Source: a virus. Taken from it: 31,854 nt of DNA. The stretch is taken from the IMG/VR virus record IMGVR_UViG_3300032294_001333, positions 1 to 31,854 of that record. The stretch is one strand, 5' to 3'. A program made the translations under genes and the position numbers. Positions 1 to 5,624 of the stretch are shown here, piece after piece; within the stretch, counting starts at the first letter, position 1, and each line of letters begins with the position of its first letter. The notes beneath the pieces were generated by a model. It ran no database searches, was not told the DNA's origin, and saw only the letters and a program-made list of their open reading frames with translations.

Positions 1-10
1 AGGCGAGGCT

Positions 11-1243
11 GTGAGCGATCAAAGCGACCTCCTCAACCTCGACAGCCCGACTCTCCAACGCGTCGCCGAGGAACACGGCCACACTGCAGCTGTCAACGTT
101 GCGAAGCTGGCCGCCGTCGCCGCACCCGTCGCCGACGAGCGCGAACGCCTACCTTCCGCATCCGGAATGGAGCGCCTAGCCCTGTGCCCCGGCTCGTTCC
201 TGCTGGAGGTTCAGCACGGGGAACGCACGGACACGGAGGACTCGACGCTTGGGGACCGCATCCACGATTGGCTTGCGTGGCGCAAGGTCGCCCTCACCCC
301 CGAGGAGCAGGAGATTGCCGACGCGTGCGAGGCGCACGCCAAGCGCGTCTATGACGAGTGGGAGGGCAGCCACCGGTGCGCGGTCAACACCGACACCATC
401 CGCGAGCAACGGATATGGGCGCGCGAAGCCGACGGGTTGGGCCGCACGTGGTCCGGCAAGCCCGACCTTGTCGCCATCATCGAATGCGCCGACGGCAAGC
501 GCCGCGCCCTCGTGGTAGACTACAAGACGGGCCGTGGCGACGTCACCCAGGCCGCAGGCAACATGCAGCTCCGCGCCCTCGCCGTGCTTGTAGCCGAGGA
601 GTTCAGCGTGTCTGAGGTCCGAGTGGCCATCGTGCAGCCGCTCGCGGGGCCGCCGACGGTCTGCGACTACACGGAGACGGATCTCGCCGTGTCGCGGGTG
701 GAGATCGACACCATCGTGCGCCGCGCCACAACGCCGGGGCAGGAACGCAGGCCCAACCCGGCCGCGTGCAAATACTGCTCGGCCAAGGCCGCGTGCCCCG
801 AGGGCCGCAACCTCGCCCTCGCCATGGCCCAACCGCTTGCCCGCGACGGCGGCGTCATCCTGCTGACTCCCGAAGAGATGGCCGGGTTCTTGCACGCCGC
901 GCGCGCAGCCGAGGCCATTATCGAGAGCGTGCGCGACAAGGCCCGGCGCATGTTGGAAAAGGACGAGAAGGCCATTCCCGGGTGGCGTCTCAAGCCCGGC
1001 GTCGCCCGGGAGAGCATCACGGACCCGCAGACGGTCTTCGACCGCGTCGCCGCGCTCGGGGCCACGCCGGAGCGGTTTTTGTCCGCAGTCACGGTGGCCA
1101 AAGGCAAGCTGGAGGGCATCGTCCGCGAGCTGACGGGCGAGAAGGGCAAGGGTCTCAAGGCGCGCCTCGACGGCATCCTCGACGGGGCGACCGAGACCAA
1201 GCACGGAGCGCCGATCCTGGTGCCGGAGAAGGAGGCCGCATGA
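11..1243 (+). CDS. DUF2800-like PD-(D/E)XK nuclease with four-Cys cluster
   Basis: This is a 410-aa protein starting at GTG with the purine-rich AGGCGAGG just upstream. It reads as a RecB/Cas4-type PD-(D/E)XK nuclease of the kind annotated DUF2800 in phages. Visible parts are an early Cys in LALCPGSF (C59), the nuclease core with GKPDL (D152) and VVDYKTGRG (D170, K172), and a late CKYCSAKAACP cluster (C253, C256, C262). One early plus three late cysteines is the arrangement that holds an Fe-S cluster in AddB and Cas4 relatives. It probably trims or resects DNA during phage replication or recombination. Its stop overlaps the next ATG (ATGA), so it heads a coupled cluster with an OB-fold protein and a second nuclease-like protein. 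The fold is fairly certain; the substrate is inferred. Confidence 0.8.
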   Translation: MSDQSDLLNLDSPTLQRVAEEHGHTAAVNVAKLAAVAAPVADERERLPSASGMERLALCPGSFLLEVQHGERTDTEDSTLGDRIHDWLAWRKVALTPEEQEIADACEAHAKRVYDEWEGSHRCAVNTDTIREQRIWAREADGLGRTWSGKPDLVAIIECADGKRRALVVDYKTGRGDVTQAAGNMQLRALAVLVAEEFSVSEVRVAIVQPLAGPPTVCDYTETDLAVSRVEIDTIVRRATTPGQERRPNPAACKYCSAKAACPEGRNLALAMAQPLARDGGVILLTPEEMAGFLHAARAAEAIIESVRDKARRMLEKDEKAIPGWRLKPGVARESITDPQTVFDRVAALGATPERFLSAVTVAKGKLEGIVRELTGEKGKGLKARLDGILDGATETKHGAPILVPEKEAA

Positions 1244-1566
1244 GGGCACCGCAAGGCTGGGCCATCGGGCGCGTCATCCGCGAAGGGCGCATCCAACGCG
1301 GCGAGGGCGGCGTCACGCTCGTCGAGGCAACCATCGAGATGGAGGACGCAACGTTGTTCGACCGGGGCGAGTATCACGACCGCGTCAACATCTGCACGAT
1401 GCGCGAGGATCAGATTGCCCTCGTGGCCTTGCTCAAGCCCGGGGTGCGCGTGCGCGTCGAGGGCGACATCGACGCCACGGTCCACCAGGACCGCTTCGGG
1501 CGGCGCATCTACACCCGCACCCGCATCACCGGCAGCATCACGCTCCTGGAGGAGGCCGCGCCGTGA
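1240..1566 (+). CDS. OB-fold nucleic-acid-binding protein
   Basis: This 108-aa protein starts at the ATG that overlaps the upstream stop (ATGA); its own SD is GGAGG inside the previous gene. The sequence is mostly alternating beta strands (GRVIREGRI, VTLVEATIEM, RVNICT, VRVRVEGDI, RRIYTRTRI) and resembles the OB fold of single-stranded-DNA-binding proteins, in particular the VEGDI and RIYTRT strands. It lacks the acidic C-terminal tip seen in the clear SSB at 7061-7495, so it is unlikely to be the replicative SSB. It sits between two nuclease-like genes, and a role as a DNA-binding accessory of that cluster is inferred from context. Confidence 0.6.
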   Translation: MRAPQGWAIGRVIREGRIQRGEGGVTLVEATIEMEDATLFDRGEYHDRVNICTMREDQIALVALLKPGVRVRVEGDIDATVHQDRFGRRIYTRTRITGSITLLEEAAP

Positions 1567-1880
1567 GCGCCCTTGAACGCCAGTTCATGCTGTGCTGGCG
1601 CGCGGTTGGAGGGCCGGAACTCGTGAGGGAAATTGGCTTCGTCGAAACGCGCCGGTGGCGCTTCGACTTCGCTCATCCCGCGACCATGACCGCCATTGAG
1701 ATCGAGGGCGGGACGTGGTCCGGCGGGCGGCACACGCGCGGGGCCGGATTCGTTAAGGACGCCGAGAAATACAACACCGCCGCAGAGCTGGGGTGGACGG
1801 TGTTCCGCCTTCCGTCGCCGCTCGTCGGCGTCGCGTGGGCAGAACGCATCCGCGACCATATCCGCCGCAGGATGAAGTGA
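1563..1880 (+). CDS. Small endonuclease-like protein (PD-(D/E)XK/DUF559 type)
   Basis: This is a 105-aa protein with GTG start overlapping the preceding stop by 4 nt (GTGA). The core RWRFDFAHP...AIEIEGG (D35; E49 and E51 of IEIEGG) followed by a KDAEKYNTAAELGWTVFRL segment matches the small Vsr/DUF559/VRR-type nuclease layout, where a conserved Asp, an E-x-E/K pair and a Lys/Asn helix form the active site. The family replaces the classic E-x-K with E-x-E in some members. It could nick, resolve or repair DNA. The last of a three-gene coupled set, it is followed by a 176-nt non-coding leader. Assignment rests on motif recognition only. Confidence 0.6.
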   Translation: MSALERQFMLCWRAVGGPELVREIGFVETRRWRFDFAHPATMTAIEIEGGTWSGGRHTRGAGFVKDAEKYNTAAELGWTVFRLPSPLVGVAWAERIRDHIRRRMK

Positions 1881-2056
1881 CCACCACCGGGGGCGCGCAT
1901 CGGCACCACGCGCAAAAGTCCATTGGAAACGGGGCCGCGTTTTTCCACGAAGATTCCATTGCAATGAAATGCAAACGGGATAGGTTGTTGGCGTCGCGAG
2001 TGAGACCGCGACACCGACCGCGAGGAACGCGGGAATGCAGAGAGAAAGACAAAGAC
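1881..2056 (+). promoter_or_regulatory. Leader with palindrome and tandem hairpins
   Basis: This 176-nt gap is the longest space between confidently called genes in the window and is locally A/T-richer. It holds a perfect 10-bp palindrome CATTGCAATG (1957-1966) and a TTGGAA...TTCCA imperfect dyad (1923-1928, 1954-1958). Two adjacent hairpins follow: GTCGCG/CGCGAC with an 8-nt loop (1993-2012) and CCGCG/CGCGG with a 5-nt loop (2018-2032). TTGCAA (1959-1964) followed 16 nt later by TAGGTT (1981-1986) is a weak sigma70-like pair. These look like an operator/promoter and an mRNA leader for the gene at 2057, but no element is proven. Confidence 0.35.
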
Positions 2057-2341
2057 ATGAGCAAGACGATCAACTACAAGCGCGACGAGATGGCAAACCT
2101 GAAGCCGACCCAAGACCGGTCGCTGTGGTACTGGCGTAAGCAGGCGATGGAGATTTTTGAGCGGGACGCATCGGTTGACACGATCGAGATCGTCCGAAGC
2201 GGCAACAAGATGGATTCCTCCATCATTGCCCGCGGCTCCAAATACGCTCCGGCTGGAAAGTACGTCATCGTCGCGAGCACGGGCGGGGCGTGGGGAAAGA
2301 GCCGCAGGGACTTCGCACCGGTCACGGCTGCGGCACGCTAA
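2057..2341 (+). CDS. Hypothetical protein, 94 aa
   Basis: No family is recognised. The 94-aa product is basic and mixed alpha/beta, with WYWRKQAMEIFERD near residues 25-38 and a C-terminal strand-rich GKYVIVAST segment. The ATG is preceded by a purine-rich AGAGAGAAAGAC stretch rather than a strict SD. It is less GC-biased than its neighbours and is the only early gene with its own long leader (1881-2056), so it may be expressed separately, for instance as an early regulator or anti-host factor. That role is only inferred from position. Confidence 0.65.
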   Translation: MSKTINYKRDEMANLKPTQDRSLWYWRKQAMEIFERDASVDTIEIVRSGNKMDSSIIARGSKYAPAGKYVIVASTGGAWGKSRRDFAPVTAAAR

Positions 2342-2347
2342 CCCGCC

Positions 2348-2390
2348 GCCTGCCGTCTCCCCATCGGCAACGGTGCGGGAGCAGGCAGGC
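2348..2390 (+). other. Intergenic hairpin
   Basis: In the 85-nt gap between 2341 and 2427, GCCTGCC (2348-2354) pairs with GGCAGGC (2384-2390), and an inner CTCCC pairs with GGGAG, separated by a 2x2 mismatch. No U-tract follows, so it is not a standard intrinsic terminator. It could be an mRNA processing or stability element. Confidence 0.35.
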
Positions 2391-2426
2391 CGGGCATGGT
2401 GCCGGGCCGAGAGAGACAGGAGAGAC

Positions 2427-2570
2427 ATGAGAGACGAAGAACGGATCGGAAAACTCGAGCGCGACGTCGCAGAGATGCGGCGCGAAGTGCAAAAAACGGG
2501 CTGGTGCCTCGTCGGCTTCACCCTGCTGCTGCTGTTGGTGCAGCTAGTCCACGCGGGGGTGGCGCGATGA
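2427..2570 (+). CDS. Small coiled-coil plus membrane-anchor protein (XhlA-like topology)
   Basis: This 47-aa protein has a well-placed SD (AGGAGA 6 nt before the ATG). Residues 1-22 form a charged heptad-like helix (RIGKLERDVAEMRREV) and residues 25-43 a single hydrophobic transmembrane segment. That order, amphipathic helix then membrane span, is the topology of XhlA-type holin accessory proteins and of some phage membrane anchors. Its stop overlaps the ATG of the lysozyme-like gene at 2567, which supports a lysis-related role. Topology is seen; function is inferred. Confidence 0.6.
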   Translation: MRDEERIGKLERDVAEMRREVQKTGWCLVGFTLLLLLVQLVHAGVAR

Positions 2571-2920
2571 ACTCCGCCCTCCTCGCCGCCCTCCTCACCG
2601 TCGAATCCGGAGGCAACGACCACGCTGTCGGCGACCACGGCCGGGCCATAGGTGCCCTCCAGATTCACGCCGCCGTCGTGGCCGACGTGAACCGCATCCA
2701 CGGGACCCGCTACACCCACGCGGGCATGGCGCGACGCGCTGACGCGGTCGCCGTGGCGACGCTGTACCTGGGCACCTACGCCACACGCGAACGCCTCGGG
2801 CGACCCGTGACCGATGAGGACCGGGCGCGCATCTGGAACGGTGGGCCGAGCGGGTGGAGGAAGGCCGCGACGCTGGGATATTGGGCCAAGGTGCGGCGCG
2901 AGATGGGGGGTGCGCGATGA
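2567..2920 (+). CDS. Lysozyme-like (SLT/transglycosylase fold) protein
   Basis: This 117-aa product carries the transglycosylase signature TVESGGNDHAVGDHGRAIGALQIH: catalytic-type Glu13 in ESGGN, then the G-x-x-QIH segment and a helical remainder ending in a WNGGPSGW motif typical of lytic transglycosylase/lysozyme-like phage proteins. It would cleave peptidoglycan between MurNAc and GlcNAc. No signal peptide is visible. Coupled (ATGA) to the membrane peptide at 2427 and to the gene at 2917. It is the best endolysin candidate in the window, although it sits 20 kb from the holin cassette. It could alternatively be a virion-associated or accessory muralytic protein. Confidence 0.7.
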   Translation: MNSALLAALLTVESGGNDHAVGDHGRAIGALQIHAAVVADVNRIHGTRYTHAGMARRADAVAVATLYLGTYATRERLGRPVTDEDRARIWNGGPSGWRKAATLGYWAKVRREMGGAR

Positions 2921-3222
2921 GTGAAATCTACGGGACATTCTCCAAGGCCTACGTGGAGGCCATGAGGCTCCGCCTGTCTGCATTGGAGCCCGAGAACAAG
3001 GACCTGCTCGCCCGCCTCGCCGCGCTGGAGGCCCAGGCCAAGCAGGCCCGGGAGGAAGAAGAATGGGCGAACGAGAGGACCGTCCTCGTTGATTTCGCGC
3101 CGCTCGAAAACGGGTGGAATGCGTCCGTGTGGGATGGCGAGAAGGTCATCACCACCCTCGCCCCCACAATCCACGCCGCCCTCCGCGCCCTCCGGGCCAA
3201 GGTGGAAGGAGGTGCGCGATGA
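2917..3222 (+). CDS. Hypothetical protein with coiled coil, 101 aa
   Basis: No family is recognised. Residues 10-50 are a long charged helix (AYVEAMRLRLSALEPENKDLLARLAALEAQ) likely to be a coiled coil. The C-terminal half (residues 55-95) looks like a small alpha/beta unit with GWNASVWDGEKVITT. The ATG overlaps the stop of the lysozyme-like gene (ATGA), and its own stop overlaps the next gene, so it belongs to a translationally coupled string. Function unknown. Confidence 0.65.
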   Translation: MSEIYGTFSKAYVEAMRLRLSALEPENKDLLARLAALEAQAKQAREEEEWANERTVLVDFAPLENGWNASVWDGEKVITTLAPTIHAALRALRAKVEGGAR

Positions 3223-3452
3223 ACCCCGAGGAGAAGATTGCCCGCGAGGTGGCGATGTCATTTGCCGATGTCATCGGCATAGCATCGATTCGGGCCGCAA
3301 AGTCCGCCCTCAAGCAGGCGAAGGAATCCGAGACGGCCAAGCTCGCCGCCATCCTCGCCGCCGGGAACGCCCTCGCGCGCCACGTCGCCGAGGAAACGCG
3401 GGGCCAGACCGCGCGCAAGCTCGTCCAGGCGTGGGAGGAGGCTGCCCGATGA
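3219..3452 (+). CDS. Hypothetical helical protein, 77 aa
   Basis: An almost entirely alpha-helical, Ala/Lys/Glu-rich 77-aa protein with no recognised motif. The SD (GGAGG, inside the previous gene) lies 6 nt upstream of the ATG, and the start overlaps the previous stop by 4 nt. It begins with MNP, as does the next product (MNPEE and MNPAL), which may only reflect a shared start context. Function unknown. Confidence 0.6.
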   Translation: MNPEEKIAREVAMSFADVIGIASIRAAKSALKQAKESETAKLAAILAAGNALARHVAEETRGQTARKLVQAWEEAAR

Positions 3453-3721
3453 ACCCCGCCCTCGCCTCCCTCATTCCGCGCCGCGAGACGGTCGCCAAGA
3501 TGATGCCAAAGGCCCCACCATCCAAGCCTCGCGGGCGCATCGCCCCGCTGTCAGACGAGGACGTCACCCGAATCGTCGCCATGCGGAACGGGGGCATGGC
3601 ATTGCAGGACATTGCCGATGCTACGGGACGCCACCTCAACACCGTCTGTAAGCACGTCTCTCGCGCCGTGGCGCGCGGGGAATGCAGGGGCGGGAGGATG
3701 ACCAGGAGGGCCAAGCCATGA
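3449..3721 (+). CDS. Small HTH (resolvase/Hin-type) DNA-binding protein
   Basis: This 90-aa basic protein contains a clear helix-turn-helix in residues 37-75: a first helix DEDVTRIVAMRNGG, then MALQDIADATG and the recognition helix RHLNTVCKHVSRAV. This is the Hin/resolvase or sigma-like HTH found in many small phage regulators. The N-terminal 35 residues are Pro/Lys-rich and probably disordered. Coupled by 4-nt overlaps on both sides. Likely a transcription regulator or DNA-binding accessory. The target is unknown. Confidence 0.65.
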   Translation: MNPALASLIPRRETVAKMMPKAPPSKPRGRIAPLSDEDVTRIVAMRNGGMALQDIADATGRHLNTVCKHVSRAVARGECRGGRMTRRAKP

Positions 3722-3864
3722 GCAACACGCCAAGGACGGATGACCAGGAAAGATGGATATTGAGCGAAGGCGGACGGTATTCGGTTGTCGGATCACACTT
3801 CGCCCGCGACCTGGAGCGCGAGCTCGCCGCCGCCAACGAGCGCATCCGGAGGCTGGAGCCGTGA
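3718..3864 (+). CDS. Small hypothetical protein, 48 aa
   Basis: No family is recognised. The C-terminal half (DLERELAAANERIRRLE) is a strong coiled-coil helix. The gene is coupled on both sides: ATG overlaps the previous stop. Its TGA at 3862-3864 is used twice, overlapping the GTG of the methyltransferase (3861) and directly abutting an ATG at 3865 that opens the nested reading frame. Two SD-like runs, GGAGG (3848-3852) and GGAG (3855-3858), lie inside its last codons. Confidence 0.55.
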   Translation: MSNTPRTDDQERWILSEGGRYSVVGSHFARDLERELAAANERIRRLEP

Positions 3865-4874
3865 ATGAGCTGGCATTATTTGCAGGGGCAGGAGGCGGCA
3901 TCTTGGGAGGGCACCTGCTTGGATGGCGCACCGTCTGCGCTGTCGAGTTTGATGCCTACGCCCGCAACGTCCTACTCGCCCGCCAACGTGACGGATGGCT
4001 CCCGCGATTCCCAATCTGGGACGACGTGCGAACATTCGACGGCAAGCCGTGGCGAGGCCGCGTTGACGTCGTCTCCGGAGGCTTCCCATGTCAGGACATT
4101 TCCGCCGCAGGAAAGGGCGCTGGAATCAAAGGGAAGCGATCCGGGCTGTGGCGGGAAATGGCGAGAATCATCGGCGAGGTACGACCTGACTACGTGTGGG
4201 TGGAAAACTCACCGATGCTTGTGGGTCGAGGACTTGCTGTGGTCCTCGGTGACCTTGCCGAAATGGGGTATGATGCGCGCTGGGGTATTGTGGGAGCGGA
4301 CGATGCCTGTGCTCCTCATAGGCGGAAACGGATCTGGATTCTGGCCGACTCCAAGCGTGTGCGGGAACTACAACCGCAAAGGAGCATCGGAGACGAGCGG
4401 GGACGGGCTTGCGACCGCTGTGAAGCTGTGGCCGACTCCAACCGCCTTCGATTCCACGACATGCACGAAGGGGGAGCAGGCGGTTCACAAGGACAAGAAT
4501 CGGCGAGCCATGGGCGGGAACGGTGGTCCGTCGCGCAACCTTCGGGAGGCAGTCATGCTGCCAACCCCGTGTGCAACCGAGGCGAGGCAAGGATTTCAGG
4601 ACCGGAGCCGAGGCAAGAGGGGCAGTCAGGAGAGCCTTTCGACGGTCATTCAGGGAGCCCGGGCACGGGAGGCTGGTGGCAGTCTGAACCCCAGTTGGGT
4701 CGAGTGGCTGATGGGTTGGCCGCTGGGCTGGACGTCCACGGAACCCATGCCGGAATCGACGTGGGACGCGTGGCAACAGGCATTCCGAAGCGAGCCCATC
4801 GCCTCCGGTGCATCGGGAACGGACAGGTCCCGGCCGCAATGACCCTCGCTTGGAACGAACTCACCAAACCATGA
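3861..4874 (+). CDS. C5-cytosine DNA methyltransferase
   Basis: This 337-aa enzyme transfers a methyl group from S-adenosylmethionine to cytosine C5 in DNA. Motifs in order: I, LALFAGAGGG (residues 4-13, cofactor binding); IV, GGFPCQDIS with catalytic Cys77; VI, WVENS with Glu115; VIII, HRRKRIW (153-159); a long variable target-recognition region (about 163-300); and IX/X, RLRCIGNGQVP near the C-terminus. The GTG start has GGAGG 8 nt upstream and overlaps the previous stop. No cognate restriction enzyme is nearby, so it most likely protects phage DNA as an orphan methyltransferase. The variable region has weaker codon bias in this frame than the overlapping frame does (hand count about 59% versus 73% GC3 over about 55 codons from 4340). 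Confidence 0.92.
   Translation: MNELALFAGAGGGILGGHLLGWRTVCAVEFDAYARNVLLARQRDGWLPRFPIWDDVRTFDGKPWRGRVDVVSGGFPCQDISAAGKGAGIKGKRSGLWREMARIIGEVRPDYVWVENSPMLVGRGLAVVLGDLAEMGYDARWGIVGADDACAPHRRKRIWILADSKRVRELQPQRSIGDERGRACDRCEAVADSNRLRFHDMHEGGAGGSQGQESASHGRERWSVAQPSGGSHAANPVCNRGEARISGPEPRQEGQSGEPFDGHSGSPGTGGWWQSEPQLGRVADGLAAGLDVHGTHAGIDVGRVATGIPKRAHRLRCIGNGQVPAAMTLAWNELTKP
3865..4842 (+). CDS. Nested alternate-frame ORF inside the methyltransferase gene
   Basis: A 325-codon open frame lies in the +1 register wholly inside the methyltransferase. It starts at ATG with GGAG 6 nt upstream, immediately after the stop of the 3718 gene. Unlike the Arg/Pro-rich shadows elsewhere, it reads like a protein: SSVTLPKWGMMRAG, then FWPTPSVCG (W160), LWPTPTAFD (W189), NLREAV-LPTP, and LNPSWVEWLMGWPLGWTS (E280). 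I recall the WPTP...EWLMGWP pattern in many phage and prophage proteins found at methyltransferase loci. It lacks the PCQ and ENV motifs, so it is not itself a complete methyltransferase. It may be a genuine overprinted gene, a specificity partner, or a by-product of methyltransferase conservation. Confidence 0.5.
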   Translation: MSWHYLQGQEAASWEGTCLDGAPSALSSLMPTPATSYSPANVTDGSRDSQSGTTCEHSTASRGEAALTSSPEASHVRTFPPQERALESKGSDPGCGGKWRESSARYDLTTCGWKTHRCLWVEDLLWSSVTLPKWGMMRAGVLWERTMPVLLIGGNGSGFWPTPSVCGNYNRKGASETSGDGLATAVKLWPTPTAFDSTTCTKGEQAVHKDKNRRAMGGNGGPSRNLREAVMLPTPCATEARQGFQDRSRGKRGSQESLSTVIQGARAREAGGSLNPSWVEWLMGWPLGWTSTEPMPESTWDAWQQAFRSEPIASGASGTDRSRPQ

Positions 4875-5110
4875 CCCAACACGAACACCAAGGCCTCGGC
4901 ACCACCCAATGCGGGGCCATCCTCGCGCGCCTAAAGGCCGCAAAGGGCGATTGGGTGCCCATGCCCGAGCTAGCCGTTGCCTCGGGGGCGTTCGCCGTCC
5001 ATTCCCGCGTCTCCGACCTCCGGAGCTGGGGTCACGTCGTCGAGCAGCGGAGCGAGCGGCTCGGGCGCAGGGTGCTGTCGTTCTACCGGCTGGTGGAGGT
5101 GGAGGCATGA
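4871..5110 (+). CDS. Winged-helix-like small protein
   Basis: This 79-aa protein resembles phage winged-helix domain proteins: CGAILARLKAAKGDWVPMPELA (helices 1-2), then AVHSRVSDLRSWGHVVEQR (recognition helix and turn), and a wing RRVLSFYRLVEVE. Such proteins occur near replication genes and probably bind DNA. The ATG overlaps the methyltransferase stop by 4 nt. The domain is moderately well supported; the role (regulator or replication accessory) is inferred. Confidence 0.65.
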   Translation: MTQHEHQGLGTTQCGAILARLKAAKGDWVPMPELAVASGAFAVHSRVSDLRSWGHVVEQRSERLGRRVLSFYRLVEVEA

Positions 5111-5472
5111 GGCACCCATCCCAAACCCCAAACGCCATCAAGGCTCGCCTCCGCCGCCTCCACGACCCGGCATGGGCCGAGCGCGAGGCCGCGAGGCACC
5201 TGCGGGTCTCCAACGCGCGCAAGGCAAGCAGGATGGCCAAGGTCGCGGCCACGAACGCCAGCCTCCGCCCAAGCCGCCCCTGGAAGCCAACCAAGGCCAT
5301 GCAGGACCGCGTGCGCCGCCACCTCGCCAAGGGTCGCGACGTAGGCGACATCGCCGTGCGCGAGGGCATCATGCTGAGCGTCGCGCAACGCATCGTGCAG
5401 CATGTTCGGGGTGGACATCAGGCCGACCCCGCGCAAGATTCACGCCGCCCGCGCGAAGCGGGCCGGGCGTGA
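5107..5472 (+). CDS. Hypothetical basic protein with C-terminal HTH-like segment
   Basis: A 121-aa, strongly basic protein. Residues about 63-100 (AMQDRVRRHLAKGRDVGDIAVREGIMLSVAQRIVQHV) look like a helix-turn-helix of the kind found in phage regulators and terminase small subunits. The N-terminal half is Arg/Ala-rich and probably helical. The ATG overlaps the previous stop (ATGA). The last about 20 residues are low complexity. Nucleic-acid binding is inferred. Confidence 0.55.
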   Translation: MRHPSQTPNAIKARLRRLHDPAWAEREAARHLRVSNARKASRMAKVAATNASLRPSRPWKPTKAMQDRVRRHLAKGRDVGDIAVREGIMLSVAQRIVQHVRGGHQADPAQDSRRPREAGRA

Positions 5473-5489
5473 GAACCCGACATTGACCG

Positions 5490-5624
5490 ATGAAAATCAG
5501 AACCTCCAAGGCTGCCCACGCTCGACACCGAAAGGTGGCGGGTCTCTCTAGCCGCGCAACGCGGCGTCGTGTCTCCCCGTTTCTCACCGGGCGCGGGCAG
5601 CCTTGGGGGGTCAGGACCCCATGA
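5490..5624 (+). CDS. Candidate 44-aa basic peptide
   Basis: A short frame fills the gap before the DUF1376 gene. ATG at 5490, stop TGA at 5622-5624 overlapping the next ATG at 5621 (ATGA), the same coupling seen throughout the operon. The product is very basic (about ten Arg plus Lys and His in 44 residues) without recognisable domain, and the ATG has only a weak GAGAA upstream. The frame coincides almost exactly with the structured element at 5503-5609, so either the peptide is real and structure-controlled, or the open frame is a by-product of a structured RNA. Confidence 0.3.
   Translation: MKIRTSKAAHARHRKVAGLSSRATRRRVSPFLTGRGQPWGVRTP
5503..5609 (+). promoter_or_regulatory. Cloverleaf-like structured RNA candidate upstream of DUF1376 gene
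   Basis: A 15-bp closing helix (5503-5517 with 5595-5609; one G-U pair, the inner 12 bp perfect, CCAAGGCTGCCC/GGGCAGCCTTGG) encloses three local hairpins. These are CACC-GAAA-GGTG with a GNRA tetraloop (5526-5537), GCCGCG-CAA-CGCGGC (5551-5565), and CCCG/CGGG with an 8-nt loop (5576-5591). The 3' strand of the closing helix contains the G-run that lies about 11 nt before the DUF1376 ATG, so folding could control its translation. It does not match tRNA (no T-loop, wrong D-loop) or any riboswitch I recognise. A cis-regulatory leader or small RNA is inferred. Confidence 0.5.

Noticed and set aside
2348-2390. Rho-independent terminator
   Set aside because: A stable hairpin is present but no U-run follows, and the next gene is 37 nt away with an SD.
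4342-4440. 12-bp direct repeat TGGCCGACTCCA as recombination site
   Set aside because: The two copies (4342-4353, 4429-4440) are explained by the repeated WPTP/ADS codons in the dual-frame methyltransferase region.
5503-5609. tRNA gene
   Set aside because: A cloverleaf-like fold exists, but the T-loop consensus, D-loop GG and 7-bp acceptor stem are absent.
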